Assembly (NCBI GenBank): GCA_046047755.1 | Contig: JBJOHK010000122.1 | Location: 1-25,098 of the forward strand | Length of the DNA stretch: 25,098 nt | DNA from: JALRLA01 sp046047755 | Lineage (GTDB): Bacteria; Bacteroidota; Bacteroidia; NS11-12g; UBA955 | Direction: 5' to 3' | Shown: positions 16,128 to 24,274 of the stretch, piece after piece | How positions within the stretch are numbered: the stretch's first letter is position 1 | Layout of the letters: every line of letters starts with the position of its first letter | Translations under genes and position numbers: made by a program | The notes under the pieces: generated by a model | What the model was told of the DNA's origin: nothing | The model's input: the letters and a program-made list of their open reading frames with translations, nothing else | Database searches by the model: none

Positions 16128-16645
16128 GGCTGATCTTCCTCCTCCCGAAGAGCCCAATTGGCTCTAAACTCTTGAATTTCTCCTGAAGACAGGGCCGCGT
16201 TAAAATCAACCCAAAATACAGTATTGGGTATATCAGCCTCTAAAAAGAGAACTTCAGCCCAAGGGGTTGATCCATCCGAATTTTTGGTTTTTAAAGGTAC
16301 CCTATCCACACCTAATATGACCAAATACCGTCCCGCATAAGAAGCCGGCAATTTGGCTAGATTAAAATCTCCACTTCCAAAGAAACTGGCATACAAACCT
16401 TTTCCCGTCGCCGTATCATAAGCAAGGGGCCGATCCGGCCAACGGGTTTTTCGAATGGCATCTATGTGGGCAAATTCAGACCCAACTCCAAGACTGGAAA
16501 CCCCTATTATAGCTGTATCACCACAGCCAATTTCGACCTCCACCTTTGAGCCCTCGTCTTCGAATGCCAAGTCGTCTTGTGGCTCCACTTGAGCCCAAAC
16601 AGAACCCCCTAGAAGGGCCATGGCCAAAAACGTCAACAGGCGCAT
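16124..16645 (-). CDS. Small secreted protein of unknown function
   Basis: I do not recognise this 173-residue protein. The N-terminus (MRLLTFLAMALLGGSVWAQ) is a clear signal peptide with cleavage after WAQ or AWA-type site, and there is no lipobox or membrane segment after it. The mature part is acidic at both ends (EPQDDLAFEDEGSKVEVE and REEEDQP) and has one pair of nearby features, a lone cysteine in IGCGDTAIIGVS and a predicted beta-rich core (GRYLVILGVDRVPL, WAEVLFLEADIP). The gene starts 23 nt after an FAD oxidoreductase and its stop overlaps the polX start, so it is inside an operon of cytoplasmic enzymes. No function can be inferred. Confidence 0.8.
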   Translation of the reverse strand: MRLLTFLAMALLGGSVWAQVEPQDDLAFEDEGSKVEVEIGCGDTAIIGVSSLGVGSEFAHIDAIRKTRWPDRPLAYDTATGKGLYASFFGSGDFNLAKLPASYAGRYLVILGVDRVPLKTKNSDGSTPWAEVLFLEADIPNTVFWVDFNAALSSGEIQEFRANWALREEEDQP

Positions 16646-16649
16646 GATG

Positions 16650-16681
16650 CGAATGTACTTTTTGATCTTTAGCTGAACAAA
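16650..16681 (-). promoter_or_regulatory. Possible Bacteroidota-type promoter for the small secreted protein
   Basis: On the minus strand TTTG (16678–16681), a 20-nt spacer and TACATTCG (16650–16657) match the Bacteroidota −33 TTTG and −7 TAnnTTTG elements with one mismatch. The −7 element ends only 4 nt before the ATG at 16645, so a transcript from it would be leaderless or nearly so. This rests on motif match only. Confidence 0.3.
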
Positions 16682-17814
16682 CGGCTTACCCTAGTAGCCA
16701 CTTCCGAACTCAGTGCCACCCCCATGCCGCCCATTCGTACAGCCAAGTACAAACCTGGCGCTCGTTGTTGTACGATAGGTTCTCTAGATTCGCCCATAGC
16801 CATGATTCCCGACCATTGCTCTTGAATAGAAAACTCTTGACCCGGAACCAACACCTCTTTTAAGTAATTCAAGAGGTGCTCCCTTATAACATCATTGCCT
16901 TCAGAACGAAGGGTCTCCTCGGTAGTGAAATCCAAATTCCTACCCCCACCCAACAACACACGCGTGCCTAAAGTTCGAGCATACAAATAGCCTTGATCGG
17001 CATGAAATATGCCCCGAAACGGCAAATCTGGCATGGCTGAGGTGACCATCACCTGACCCCTTGCTGGTTGGAGCTCAACATCCTCTTGTAGCAAGCCCGT
17101 GTAGGCATTGGTACACAAAACCAAGTCTCTAGTTTTCAAGGTCAAACCCGATTCCAGTTCAAGCACCCAGGACTGAGAATCAGTGGCTTGCAATTTATTC
17201 ACCGACTGCCCTTCGTAGCACTCAACACCCAATGAAAGGGCCTTGTTTCGAACAGAGCGCAGCAGCAAATGCGATTGTATGGCTCCCTCCTGAGCGGCGA
17301 AAATGGCTTCAGGGGCAATGCGCATGCCCAGTGATTGACTGGAACGAATCTGAAACGGAAGGCTTCCTGAAATGGATTTCAAATCTTGATTCAACTCCTC
17401 TAAATCGCGAAATACAGCTTGGGCTTCTGCTTCAGATTGGAAAAGTTCCCATCCGCCAGAAGATTCGAAACCCAGAGAAGCATCGCCGAACTCCTCACGA
17501 AGTTGAACTAAGCCATCAAAACGGCGTCGGTATAATTCAAGGGCTTGGTTACGGCTGCTGCGACGGGCTTCGTCAAGCAATTCTCCGGCAGAGCCATAGC
17601 AGGCAAAACCGGCATTGCGCCAACTAGCCGACCATAAGAATGGCGCTTTGTCCAATACCCAAACTTCGCGTTTGGGAAATTTCTGCTTCAAGCGAATGGA
17701 GGTTAGCAGCCCCACCAGGCCGCCTCCAACGATGACAATATCTGCCCGCTCCAAGTGTCTTTTTACCCAGAAACTGGGCTCAGAAAGAGGCAGAGATTGA
17801 AAATTATCAGGCAT
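16669..17814 (-). CDS. FAD-dependent oxidoreductase, DAO/DadA-like
   Basis: Predicted flavoprotein oxidase or dehydrogenase of the D-amino-acid oxidase/glycine oxidase superfamily, acting on an amine or amino acid. The 381-residue protein carries the dinucleotide-binding motif DIVIVGGGLVGLLTSIRL (25–42), an acidic residue at the end of the second strand (VLDKAP, Asp55), a NAGFACYGSAGE segment (67–78), PARGQVMVTS in the middle and a C-terminal FAD contact region (GLYLAVRMGGMGVALSSEVA). There is no signal peptide or membrane segment, so it should be cytoplasmic. The start overlaps the purL stop by 8 nt, arguing for coupled translation. The substrate is not evident. Confidence 0.85.
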   Translation of the reverse strand: MPDNFQSLPLSEPSFWVKRHLERADIVIVGGGLVGLLTSIRLKQKFPKREVWVLDKAPFLWSASWRNAGFACYGSAGELLDEARRSSRNQALELYRRRFDGLVQLREEFGDASLGFESSGGWELFQSEAEAQAVFRDLEELNQDLKSISGSLPFQIRSSQSLGMRIAPEAIFAAQEGAIQSHLLLRSVRNKALSLGVECYEGQSVNKLQATDSQSWVLELESGLTLKTRDLVLCTNAYTGLLQEDVELQPARGQVMVTSAMPDLPFRGIFHADQGYLYARTLGTRVLLGGGRNLDFTTEETLRSEGNDVIREHLLNYLKEVLVPGQEFSIQEQWSGIMAMGESREPIVQQRAPGLYLAVRMGGMGVALSSEVATRVSRLFS

Positions 17815-20032
17815 TCAAGCGCGATGGCAAAGCTTGGGCATATCCCGATTCAAGTTCAGCCATAGCTCCCCAATCGCTTCCGTTTACTGTTACACTTGGG
17901 CCCGTAACAGTTCCAATTTGAAGAGCAGGAATACCATGCTGTGCGGCAAGCGACAACAGGGATTCTAAACCATCAGGCTTACAAGACACCAATACGCGAC
18001 TTTGAGACTCACCGAACAACCAGGCATCGAGACGATATTCTTGCTGGCTACAGATATCAAACCCTAATTCGCCAGCCAAGGCTGATTCAAATGCAGCGAC
18101 GAACAATCCACCTTCGCTGATGTCGTGAACCGATTGAATGGAATCGCGGCCAGCCAATTCACCCAGCAACTCGTGCAAAGCGTATTCAGAATCCAAATCA
18201 AAAGCTGGACATGGAGAGTATTCTACGCCACAGATTTTCGCCAAATATTGCGAAGAACCCAGATCATTCTCTGATTTACCTAGCAATACAATAGGATCTC
18301 CCTCTTGCTTGAAATTCAAGCTTAAACGCTTTGATTCATGCTCCAACAAGCCCAACATAGCAATGGTTGGCGTCGGATATACGGCTTGGCCGTTGCTGCT
18401 CTGGTTATAAAAGCTCACGTTTCCGCCCGTAACGGGGGTGTCGAATTTGCGGCAGGCTTTGCCCATTCCATCGATAGCGTGCTTGAATTGATAGTAAACT
18501 TCTTCGTTGTAGGGGTTACCAAAGTTCAAACAGTTGGAAATAGCGGTTGGAACCGCACCACTGCAGCGAATGTTGCGAGCGGCTTCGGCCACGGCGATTT
18601 GGGTGCCTTTATCGGGATCGGCGTAGATGTATCGACTGTTGCAATCAACGGTCAATGCCAAACTCTTGTGCGTACCCTTCACTTTGGCAATGGCCGCATC
18701 AGATGGCAAATTGGTCGTTTCATTCACCGTACCTACCATGGAATCGTATTGATTGAACACCCAACGCTTTGAAGCAATATTGGGAAGAGCTACCATCTTC
18801 TTGGCCGCTTGCTGAGCTTGGTCCAAGGTCAAATCTGCCACTGAATCCAATTGGAAGGCCTTGATTTTTTCAAAATAGGCGGGTTCTTTCCAAGTTCGTT
18901 GGTACACGGGAGCTCCGCCTCCTAAGACCAATGACTCGGCAGGAATATCGGCTTCGAGGTCTTCTCCCATGTAGTAGCGAACTCTCTTGGTATCGGTTAC
19001 TACACCGATTTGGGCGTAAGTCAAATCCCACTTTTCGAAAATGCGTTCAACGGCCGCTTCTTGTCCTTTTTGAACGATGACTAGCATTCGCTCTTGGCTT
19101 TCAGACAACAGCAATTCCCAACCTTTCATGTCTGACTGGCGCATGGGAACCTTATCCAACCAGATATCCATTCCCACATCACTTTTGGCGCTCATTTCAC
19201 TGGTAGAGCAGGTGATTCCGGCTGCACCCATATCCTGCATACCGACAACAGCACCCGTTTCAATGATCTCCAAACTCGCCTCCAAAATCAGCTTCTCCCA
19301 GAAAGGGTCACCGACTTGAACCGAAGGCAAATCATTGATGGAGTCTTCGCTCATGTCTTTTGAAGCAAAGGCAGCACCATGAATACCATCTTTACCCGTA
19401 GCCGAGCCAAAAATATACACCGGGTTACCGGCAGGCCCAGCCGCCGCTGAAATGCTCTTACCTACTTCTACAATACCGGCACTCATGGCATTTACCAGAA
19501 TGTTCTGTTCGTAGCAGTCATCAAAGTATACTTCACCACCTACAGTGGGGATACCAAAGGCATTACCGTAATCGCCAATACCCTTCACAACGCCTTTGAC
19601 TAACCATTGGGTTCTGGCAGTATCGATGTTCCCAAAACGCAAGGAATTCAATTGAGCGATGGGTCGAGCACCCATAGAGAAAATATCGCGATTGATGCCA
19701 CCCACTCCGGTTGCTGCCCCTTGATAAGGTTCAATAGCAGAGGGATGGTTATGACTTTCAATCTTGAAACAACAAGCTAGGCCATCGCCAATGTCGACCA
19801 AACCCGCGTTCTCTTCACCCGCCATGGCCAACATGCGACTGCCCTCTTTGGGCAGGGTTTTCAACCAAGTGATTGAGTTTTTGTAGCTACAATGCTCGCT
19901 CCACATGACTGAATAAATCGACAATTCAGTAAAGTTTGGGGTACGACCCAAAATGGAGCAAATTTGATCAAATTCTTCAGCCAACAAGCCCAATTGTTGA
20001 GCTTGGTCTACGGTTGCCAATTCCTGTTGCAT
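17807..20032 (-). CDS. purL: Phosphoribosylformylglycinamidine synthase, short form (FGAM synthase II)
   Basis: PurL makes formylglycinamidine ribonucleotide from FGAR, ATP and glutamine-derived ammonia in purine synthesis. I choose the ATG at 20032 over an in-frame TTG at 20041, giving 741 residues. Motifs: MWSEHCSYKNS (43–53), IESHNHPSAIEPYQGAATGV (91–110), GGINRDIFSMGARPIAQ, and a second AIRS-like half with GGNVSFYNQSS and SVHDISEGGLFVAA. This is the short PurL type that needs separate PurS and PurQ (glutaminase); the glutaminase domain of the long, single-chain PurL is absent and neither partner gene is in the window. It heads a run of overlapping genes (oxidoreductase, secreted protein, polX, glycosyltransferase). 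Confidence 0.95.
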   Translation of the reverse strand: MQQELATVDQAQQLGLLAEEFDQICSILGRTPNFTELSIYSVMWSEHCSYKNSITWLKTLPKEGSRMLAMAGEENAGLVDIGDGLACCFKIESHNHPSAIEPYQGAATGVGGINRDIFSMGARPIAQLNSLRFGNIDTARTQWLVKGVVKGIGDYGNAFGIPTVGGEVYFDDCYEQNILVNAMSAGIVEVGKSISAAAGPAGNPVYIFGSATGKDGIHGAAFASKDMSEDSINDLPSVQVGDPFWEKLILEASLEIIETGAVVGMQDMGAAGITCSTSEMSAKSDVGMDIWLDKVPMRQSDMKGWELLLSESQERMLVIVQKGQEAAVERIFEKWDLTYAQIGVVTDTKRVRYYMGEDLEADIPAESLVLGGGAPVYQRTWKEPAYFEKIKAFQLDSVADLTLDQAQQAAKKMVALPNIASKRWVFNQYDSMVGTVNETTNLPSDAAIAKVKGTHKSLALTVDCNSRYIYADPDKGTQIAVAEAARNIRCSGAVPTAISNCLNFGNPYNEEVYYQFKHAIDGMGKACRKFDTPVTGGNVSFYNQSSNGQAVYPTPTIAMLGLLEHESKRLSLNFKQEGDPIVLLGKSENDLGSSQYLAKICGVEYSPCPAFDLDSEYALHELLGELAGRDSIQSVHDISEGGLFVAAFESALAGELGFDICSQQEYRLDAWLFGESQSRVLVSCKPDGLESLLSLAAQHGIPALQIGTVTGPSVTVNGSDWGAMAELESGYAQALPSRLNA

Positions 20033-20066
20033 GAACCACAAAGGTACAACGGCGAATAAGCAGGAG

Positions 20067-20098
20067 CGAAATAGTTTTGGACAGTTTATGCCCCAAAA
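20067..20098 (-). promoter_or_regulatory. Weak candidate purL promoter
   Basis: On the minus strand TTTTG (20094–20098), a 20-nt spacer and TATTTCG (20067–20073) roughly fit the Bacteroidota promoter pattern, 34 nt before the purL ATG. The −7 match is poor. I see no terminator hairpin between the upstream type IX cargo gene and purL, so purL may also receive read-through transcription. Confidence 0.2.
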
Positions 20099-20108
20099 TC
20101 GAAGGTTT

Positions 20109-22226
20109 TTAACGCATCAAAAAGACATTGCCTTTGATGGTGTTGTGACGCTTCAAATCACCAGTAATGATGTCATAGCGAAACAGGTACTGATAGAAGC
20201 CTTCCATGCAGGGTTCACCATTCGCATAGCCATCCCATTCAAATGACCCGTTATCATTGCTATCGAATACTTTTTCACCCCAACGGTTATAAATAATGAA
20301 ATAAGTAGGTCTCACGCCCCGACCGGTAATGGTAAAGGTCTCATTGCGACCGTCGCCATTGGGGGTAAATGCTGTAGGGATGAAAGCATCGCAAAGGCCA
20401 GATTTTATGGTCACTTGAACCCCATCTGAAGCCGAACCACAGGGATTGGTCAAAGTGGCTTGAAAATAGCCGCTGGTGCTTACGTAAATAACGGAATCCG
20501 TACTGCCATTGTTCCACTGCACTTTAGCCCCGGGCCAACTGGCCTTTAGCTGCAACATGGCACCTTGGCAAATCAAGGTATCTTCGGGCAATTTGACTTT
20601 TGGGGAAGTACCTTCATATATAGAGATGGAATCTCTCCATTTGCAGCCGTTATTGTTCACTTCAGCCCAATAAACCCCTCCTTTGTTCACGGAGCGAGAA
20701 GACCCCACTGAAGCATCATCCCAAGTAACAGTGCCTGTTGCCCCTGCATACAAAGTCATGGAGTTACCATCGCAAACAGAGCTATCCTTGCCCAAGGAGA
20801 ACTTGGGCAATGGCGAAATCGTTATGTTCTGGGTACTAGAATCAGGGCAAAATGTGTCTTTTACCACATACTTGATTTTTTGCAAACCGGCTACCGTTGG
20901 CGAAAAGTCAAAGCCGTTAAACGCATTGCCATAAAACACCCCATTGGTCGTTTCAGCCGGCGTAAGAGTTATGGCCGGGTCCCCTAAGCACAAGGTAGCA
21001 GGAAGTCCAGAAAAACTCGGATCGACATTGCGTTTCACCAATACAAAAACAGTATCGATAGAACTGCAACCCTCTGGGCTAGCGGCCGCGTGAATAACAG
21101 AATAAACACCTACAGCCGCATAGGAATGAGTAACTTTCTTAGCCGTCGAGGTAGTGCCATCTCCCAAGTCCCAACTGAAGGAACTCAGACCAGGGAAGAC
21201 GTTATCAAACACAAAGCTGTTCGACTTGAAACACTGAATCGAATCGTTGATGGAAATACCAGACGAAGGATCAGGAATCACCCGCACATACATAGACGTT
21301 GTATCGGTGCATCCTGTGCGTTTGTTATCGTACAAAGTCTCGCTTTTGTAAATGATGCGGTACTTACCCGGAGCTGGGTAAGTGCGGGTCGGCGTAGGAA
21401 TGGTAGCGCTATCGCCAGGGCCAAAATACCAAGTACGTATGTACGCTGTTTTCGGCACCTTAGCCAATTGGGTTTGATCGTCGAACTTGAATTGGTGTCC
21501 TACAAAGCACTGCGCGGTATCATTGTTTTTCTCGATGGGAATAGAAACCGGACGAGGAATGATAAAAACAGCCTTCGTTTGGGTGTAGTTATCGGTACAG
21601 CCTAGTGCAGGAGCAGCCAACAACGTCACCAAAAAACTACCGCCTTTGTTGTAGGTATGATTCACATCCTTACCCGTATCGGTGTTACCATCTTGGAACA
21701 GCCAGGTGTATTTGATTCCAGAGTACGTAGCCGTAGAAGTATTGGTAAACTTGACATAATTGGTGTTTTGACAACTATCGCTGTAGGAGAAATCAAAGCC
21801 CAATACCAAATTCTGAGTCGAAAATTTGATTGTCAAATAGGAGCTAGTCAAATAATCAGGCGTAGCGCCACCGTTGTGTTCGTAGAGTCGAAACTCATAA
21901 CTGGTGTTCTTCTTCAGGTTGGTAATGTTGACACTGTTGGTGATGTTGTCATAAACCACATAGGAATTGGTTCCCATATTGGTTCCACTACCAAATGCGG
22001 CCACTGCCGTATACTTCGTACCGTCTGATGGGGTATTCGCAGAACCACTGCCCTCGATAAGCAACCCCATTCGCCATGTGCCATTTCCCGATGTCCAAGA
22101 CAACTGGGCACTCGTACAAGTAAGGGTCCCGACCTTTCCATTGCTGGATGCCGTAGTAGGCTCTTGAGCCCATATGGCTCCAACAGAACAAATCAGAAAC
22201 AATACGATAGAAAGCAGTTTTTTCAT
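20109..22226 (-). CDS. Secreted PKD-domain protein with type B (CHU_C) type IX secretion signal
   Basis: Large surface or extracellular protein probably exported by Sec and then the type IX system. I start at the ATG at 22226 because it opens a signal peptide (MKKLLSIVLFLICSVGAIWA, residues 1–20); the frame is open 63 codons further upstream but that extension is Cys/His/Trp-rich non-coding-like sequence that overlaps ftsX. Of 705 residues, about 30–137 look fibronectin type III-like. Three PKD-like modules follow: TWLFQDGNTDTG, TWYFGPGDSA and SFSWDLGDGTTS each sit before an HTYNKGG/RTYPAPG/HSYAAVG turn. Ig-like repeats follow (VTWDDASVG, VQWNNGSTDS). The last 89 residues, from PTAFTPNGDGRNETF through YNRWGEKVFDS to FLMR, are the gliding-motility-associated C-terminal domain. 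Role likely adhesion or matrix binding; ligand unknown. Confidence 0.92.
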   Translation of the reverse strand: MKKLLSIVLFLICSVGAIWAQEPTTASSNGKVGTLTCTSAQLSWTSGNGTWRMGLLIEGSGSANTPSDGTKYTAVAAFGSGTNMGTNSYVVYDNITNSVNITNLKKNTSYEFRLYEHNGGATPDYLTSSYLTIKFSTQNLVLGFDFSYSDSCQNTNYVKFTNTSTATYSGIKYTWLFQDGNTDTGKDVNHTYNKGGSFLVTLLAAPALGCTDNYTQTKAVFIIPRPVSIPIEKNNDTAQCFVGHQFKFDDQTQLAKVPKTAYIRTWYFGPGDSATIPTPTRTYPAPGKYRIIYKSETLYDNKRTGCTDTTSMYVRVIPDPSSGISINDSIQCFKSNSFVFDNVFPGLSSFSWDLGDGTTSTAKKVTHSYAAVGVYSVIHAAASPEGCSSIDTVFVLVKRNVDPSFSGLPATLCLGDPAITLTPAETTNGVFYGNAFNGFDFSPTVAGLQKIKYVVKDTFCPDSSTQNITISPLPKFSLGKDSSVCDGNSMTLYAGATGTVTWDDASVGSSRSVNKGGVYWAEVNNNGCKWRDSISIYEGTSPKVKLPEDTLICQGAMLQLKASWPGAKVQWNNGSTDSVIYVSTSGYFQATLTNPCGSASDGVQVTIKSGLCDAFIPTAFTPNGDGRNETFTITGRGVRPTYFIIYNRWGEKVFDSNDNGSFEWDGYANGEPCMEGFYQYLFRYDIITGDLKRHNTIKGNVFLMR

Positions 22227-22235
22227 TCCGCAAGG

Positions 22236-22243
22236 CAAATGTA
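22236..22243 (-). promoter_or_regulatory. TAnnTTTG element upstream of the PKD protein gene
   Basis: The minus strand reads TACATTTG, an exact match to the Bacteroidota −7 consensus, ending 9 nt before the ATG at 22226. No clean TTTG is found at the expected −33 distance (the nearest is TTCG, 22 nt upstream). If used, the leader would be only a few bases long. Confidence 0.3.
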
Positions 22244-22327
22244 CTGAAAATAGACACCAATGCCTCGAAAGGCGTGGCCTATCAGGTGTACAAATCTCAA
22301 TTTTACACAGTTCAGATATGGATAACT

Positions 22328-22347
22328 CCATTTGTACCCGCAAATGG
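22328..22347. repeat. Inverted repeat in the divergent ftsX / PKD-protein region
   Basis: CCATTTG (22328–22334), a 6-nt spacer and CAAATGG (22341–22347) form a perfect 7-bp inverted repeat, 22 nt before the ftsX start; a flanking TAA/TTA can pair across a 2-nt bulge. It lies in the 143-nt region between two divergent genes. It might be a regulator site or an mRNA 5' hairpin. The rest of this region shows no gene. Confidence 0.4.
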
Positions 22348-22369
22348 TTAACAGCAATTTTGAAAGAGT

Positions 22370-23272
22370 ATGGAACCCACTGATAGCAAACGCAGAAAAC
22401 CCAATGGTTGGCCAAGCATCTTGAGCCTAAGTTCAGTATTGTTTCTCCTCGGCTTGGTGGGGTTCAGTATTCTAGGGTTTCGAGGGCTTTCGGAGCGTTT
22501 GATAGAAAGCAGCAGCATCGACGTTTACTTCGACGAAAGCAGCTCACGAGATGACATTGCTGAATTTCAGCGTTCGGTTGAACGCGAAGAATGGGTAAAA
22601 GAGGCCAAATTCATCAGCCGTGAAGAAGGCTTGCGCCAAATGGGCGAAAAGTTTGATGCCGACCTAATGACCTATGCAGAAAGCGTAAATCTACCCTTAA
22701 GCATTGAGGTTTATCCAAAAGCAGAGTTTGCCGAGCCCGGCATTCTCTCCGCCAAAGTGAAAGAGCTCAGACGTCGAGCCGGCGTAGAAGATGTGTTGTA
22801 CCAGAAAATATGGGTAGAACAAATGTCCCAAAACATCAAACGCATTCAATTGGGCTTGGTGGCGCTGGCCGTATTGATGACCTTGGTCTCTGCCGGTCTT
22901 ATTCAAAGTGCCACTCGCTTGGGCATCTACTCGAATCGTTTCATCATCAAAAGCATGCAGCTGGTTGGGGCTACCAATGGATTCATTGTACGACCCTTCG
23001 TATGGCGTTTCATCAAATATGCATTAGCCGCCTTCCCTATTGCCGCGGGCACATTATGGGCCATTATATATGGAATTCCCAGCCTTGATCCCGCTGGGAT
23101 ATTGAGCGGCCAAGCAGCCTCTCTGTTGGCTGATTTCAACCGCCACATCATTCCTTGGCAGGCAGTCGCCATGATGTGCTCCATCGGATTATTCGGCATC
23201 TTATTGGCAGGCCTTGGCTCCTGGCTGAGCACACGCAAATACTTGAAGGCAAAAATTGAGAATCTGTATTGA
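22370..23272 (+). CDS. ftsX: Cell division permease-like protein FtsX
   Basis: FtsX works with the ATPase FtsE at the division septum and activates cell-wall hydrolases. The 300-residue protein has the FtsX layout: a short cytoplasmic N-terminus, TM1 (about 16–37), an extracytoplasmic domain (SIDVYFDESSSRDDIAEF ... SLPLSIEVYPKA-like region, with REEGLRQMGEKF), TM2 (about 158–178), IKSMQLVGATNGFIVRPFVW, TM3 (about 213–233) and TM4 (about 267–287). The IKSMQLVGAT segment is the characteristic cytoplasmic loop after TM2. FtsE is not in the window, as in many Bacteroidota. The ATG at 22370 is preceded by GAAAGAGT, a weak ribosome-binding stretch. The next gene starts 36 nt later. Confidence 0.92.
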   Translation: MEPTDSKRRKPNGWPSILSLSSVLFLLGLVGFSILGFRGLSERLIESSSIDVYFDESSSRDDIAEFQRSVEREEWVKEAKFISREEGLRQMGEKFDADLMTYAESVNLPLSIEVYPKAEFAEPGILSAKVKELRRRAGVEDVLYQKIWVEQMSQNIKRIQLGLVALAVLMTLVSAGLIQSATRLGIYSNRFIIKSMQLVGATNGFIVRPFVWRFIKYALAAFPIAAGTLWAIIYGIPSLDPAGILSGQAASLLADFNRHIIPWQAVAMMCSIGLFGILLAGLGSWLSTRKYLKAKIENLY

Positions 23273-23298
23273 TTCCTGCCCTCATTTGCCCAAATTTG
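23269..23298 (+). promoter_or_regulatory. Possible internal promoter before the DUF3098 gene
   Basis: TTG (23269–23271), a 19-nt spacer and CAAATTTG (23291–23298) match the −33/−7 pattern with one mismatch in the −7 element. It ends 10 nt before the ATG at 23309 and overlaps the ftsX stop codon. It would allow the DUF3098–uppP genes to be expressed apart from ftsX. Confidence 0.25.
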
Positions 23299-23308
23299 CA
23301 TAGACACC

Positions 23309-23506
23309 ATGAAAGAAACGGTATTTACAAAAAAGAACTACATCCTAACCGGCTTGGCCTTAGCAGTGGTAGTTATTGGCTTTGTTTTAATGACAGGCAC
23401 AGAAGGTGACATCTACGATTTTCGCCGCACAACCCTTGCTCCCATCGTGGTATTGACTGGATTTGGCCTAGGCATTTACGCCATTTTCCACAAAGAGAAA
23501 GCGTAA
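23309..23506 (+). CDS. DUF3098 small membrane protein
   Basis: This 65-residue protein has two predicted membrane segments (about 11–29, ILTGLALAVVVIGFVLMTG, and 43–60, LAPIVVLTGFGLGIYAIF) joined by GTEGDIYDFRRTT, with a positively charged C-terminus (HKEKA). It matches the small Bacteroidota family annotated as DUF3098, known to sit between ftsX and uppP. Its function is unknown. The stop is 3 nt before uppP, so both are likely translated together; the conserved position suggests a link to division or to undecaprenyl phosphate recycling, which is inference. Confidence 0.88.
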   Translation: MKETVFTKKNYILTGLALAVVVIGFVLMTGTEGDIYDFRRTTLAPIVVLTGFGLGIYAIFHKEKA

Positions 23507-23509
23507 GGC

Positions 23510-24274
23510 ATGACTTGGCTGGAAAATGTTTGGCTTTCCGTTCTGGAAGGCATCACTGAATTTTTACCCGTTTCCAGCACAGGCCATTTGATGATGGGCA
23601 CTCAACTCTTGGGCTTAAACGCTCAAGATGTCGACACCTACATCATTTGCATTCAATTCGGAGCCATTGCCTCGGTAGTTTGGCTCTACTGGGAACGCTT
23701 TTTCGGCCCAAAGGCTTGGTCTTTATACACCCGATTACTCGCTGGCTTCGTTCCGGCTGCCATTTTAGGCCTGGCCTTTGACGATTTGCTCGAGCAATTG
23801 CTGCAAACCCCTGTCGTGGTTGGAATCATGCTCATAACAGTTGGTTTTTTCTTGGTATTCATGGACAAGTGGCTACCAGGAGGCAATCGAAAACTCGATG
23901 ATGTCACCCACAAAGACGCTGTCATCATTGGACTTGTGCAGTGCCTAGCCATGATTCCGGGCGTTAGCCGAAGTGCCGCTACCATCGCCGGCGCTTTGGG
24001 CTGCAAATTGAATAAAAAAGCGGCTATGGAATTCAGTTTTCTATTGGCTGTCCCTACCCTTTCGGCGGCTGGACTATACAAATTGCTAAAGAACTTCGAC
24101 TCGCTCAGCTCAGACCAGTTATACGACATTGCCCTTGGCAATGTACTGAGTTTCTTTACGGCCTTGTTAGCTATTCGCTTTTTCTTGCGATGGGTTGAGT
24201 ATCGAGGCTTCGCCTTCTTCGGATTGTACCGCATTGTGGTAGGCGCAGCCTTCTTGTGGTATCTTCTCGGGTAA
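23510..24274 (+). CDS. uppP: Undecaprenyl-diphosphatase
   Basis: UppP (BacA) removes a phosphate from undecaprenyl diphosphate to regenerate the lipid carrier used for peptidoglycan and surface glycans; it acts in the inner membrane and overexpression gives bacitracin resistance in many bacteria. The 254-residue polytopic protein has both family signatures: LEGITEFLPVSSTGH (12–26, with catalytic Glu13/Glu17 and the SSTGH loop) and PGVSRSAATIAG (150–161, with Arg154). Length is on the short side but complete, with about eight membrane segments. It lies 3 nt after the DUF3098 gene, and its TAA stop shares a base with the next ATG (TAATG). Confidence 0.96.
   Translation: MTWLENVWLSVLEGITEFLPVSSTGHLMMGTQLLGLNAQDVDTYIICIQFGAIASVVWLYWERFFGPKAWSLYTRLLAGFVPAAILGLAFDDLLEQLLQTPVVVGIMLITVGFFLVFMDKWLPGGNRKLDDVTHKDAVIIGLVQCLAMIPGVSRSAATIAGALGCKLNKKAAMEFSFLLAVPTLSAAGLYKLLKNFDSLSSDQLYDIALGNVLSFFTALLAIRFFLRWVEYRGFAFFGLYRIVVGAAFLWYLLG

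Noticed and set aside
20109..22415. Longer start for the PKD protein, 63 codons upstream of 22226
   Set aside because: The added residues are unlike a coding N-terminus and overlap ftsX, while the ATG at 22226 begins a textbook signal peptide.
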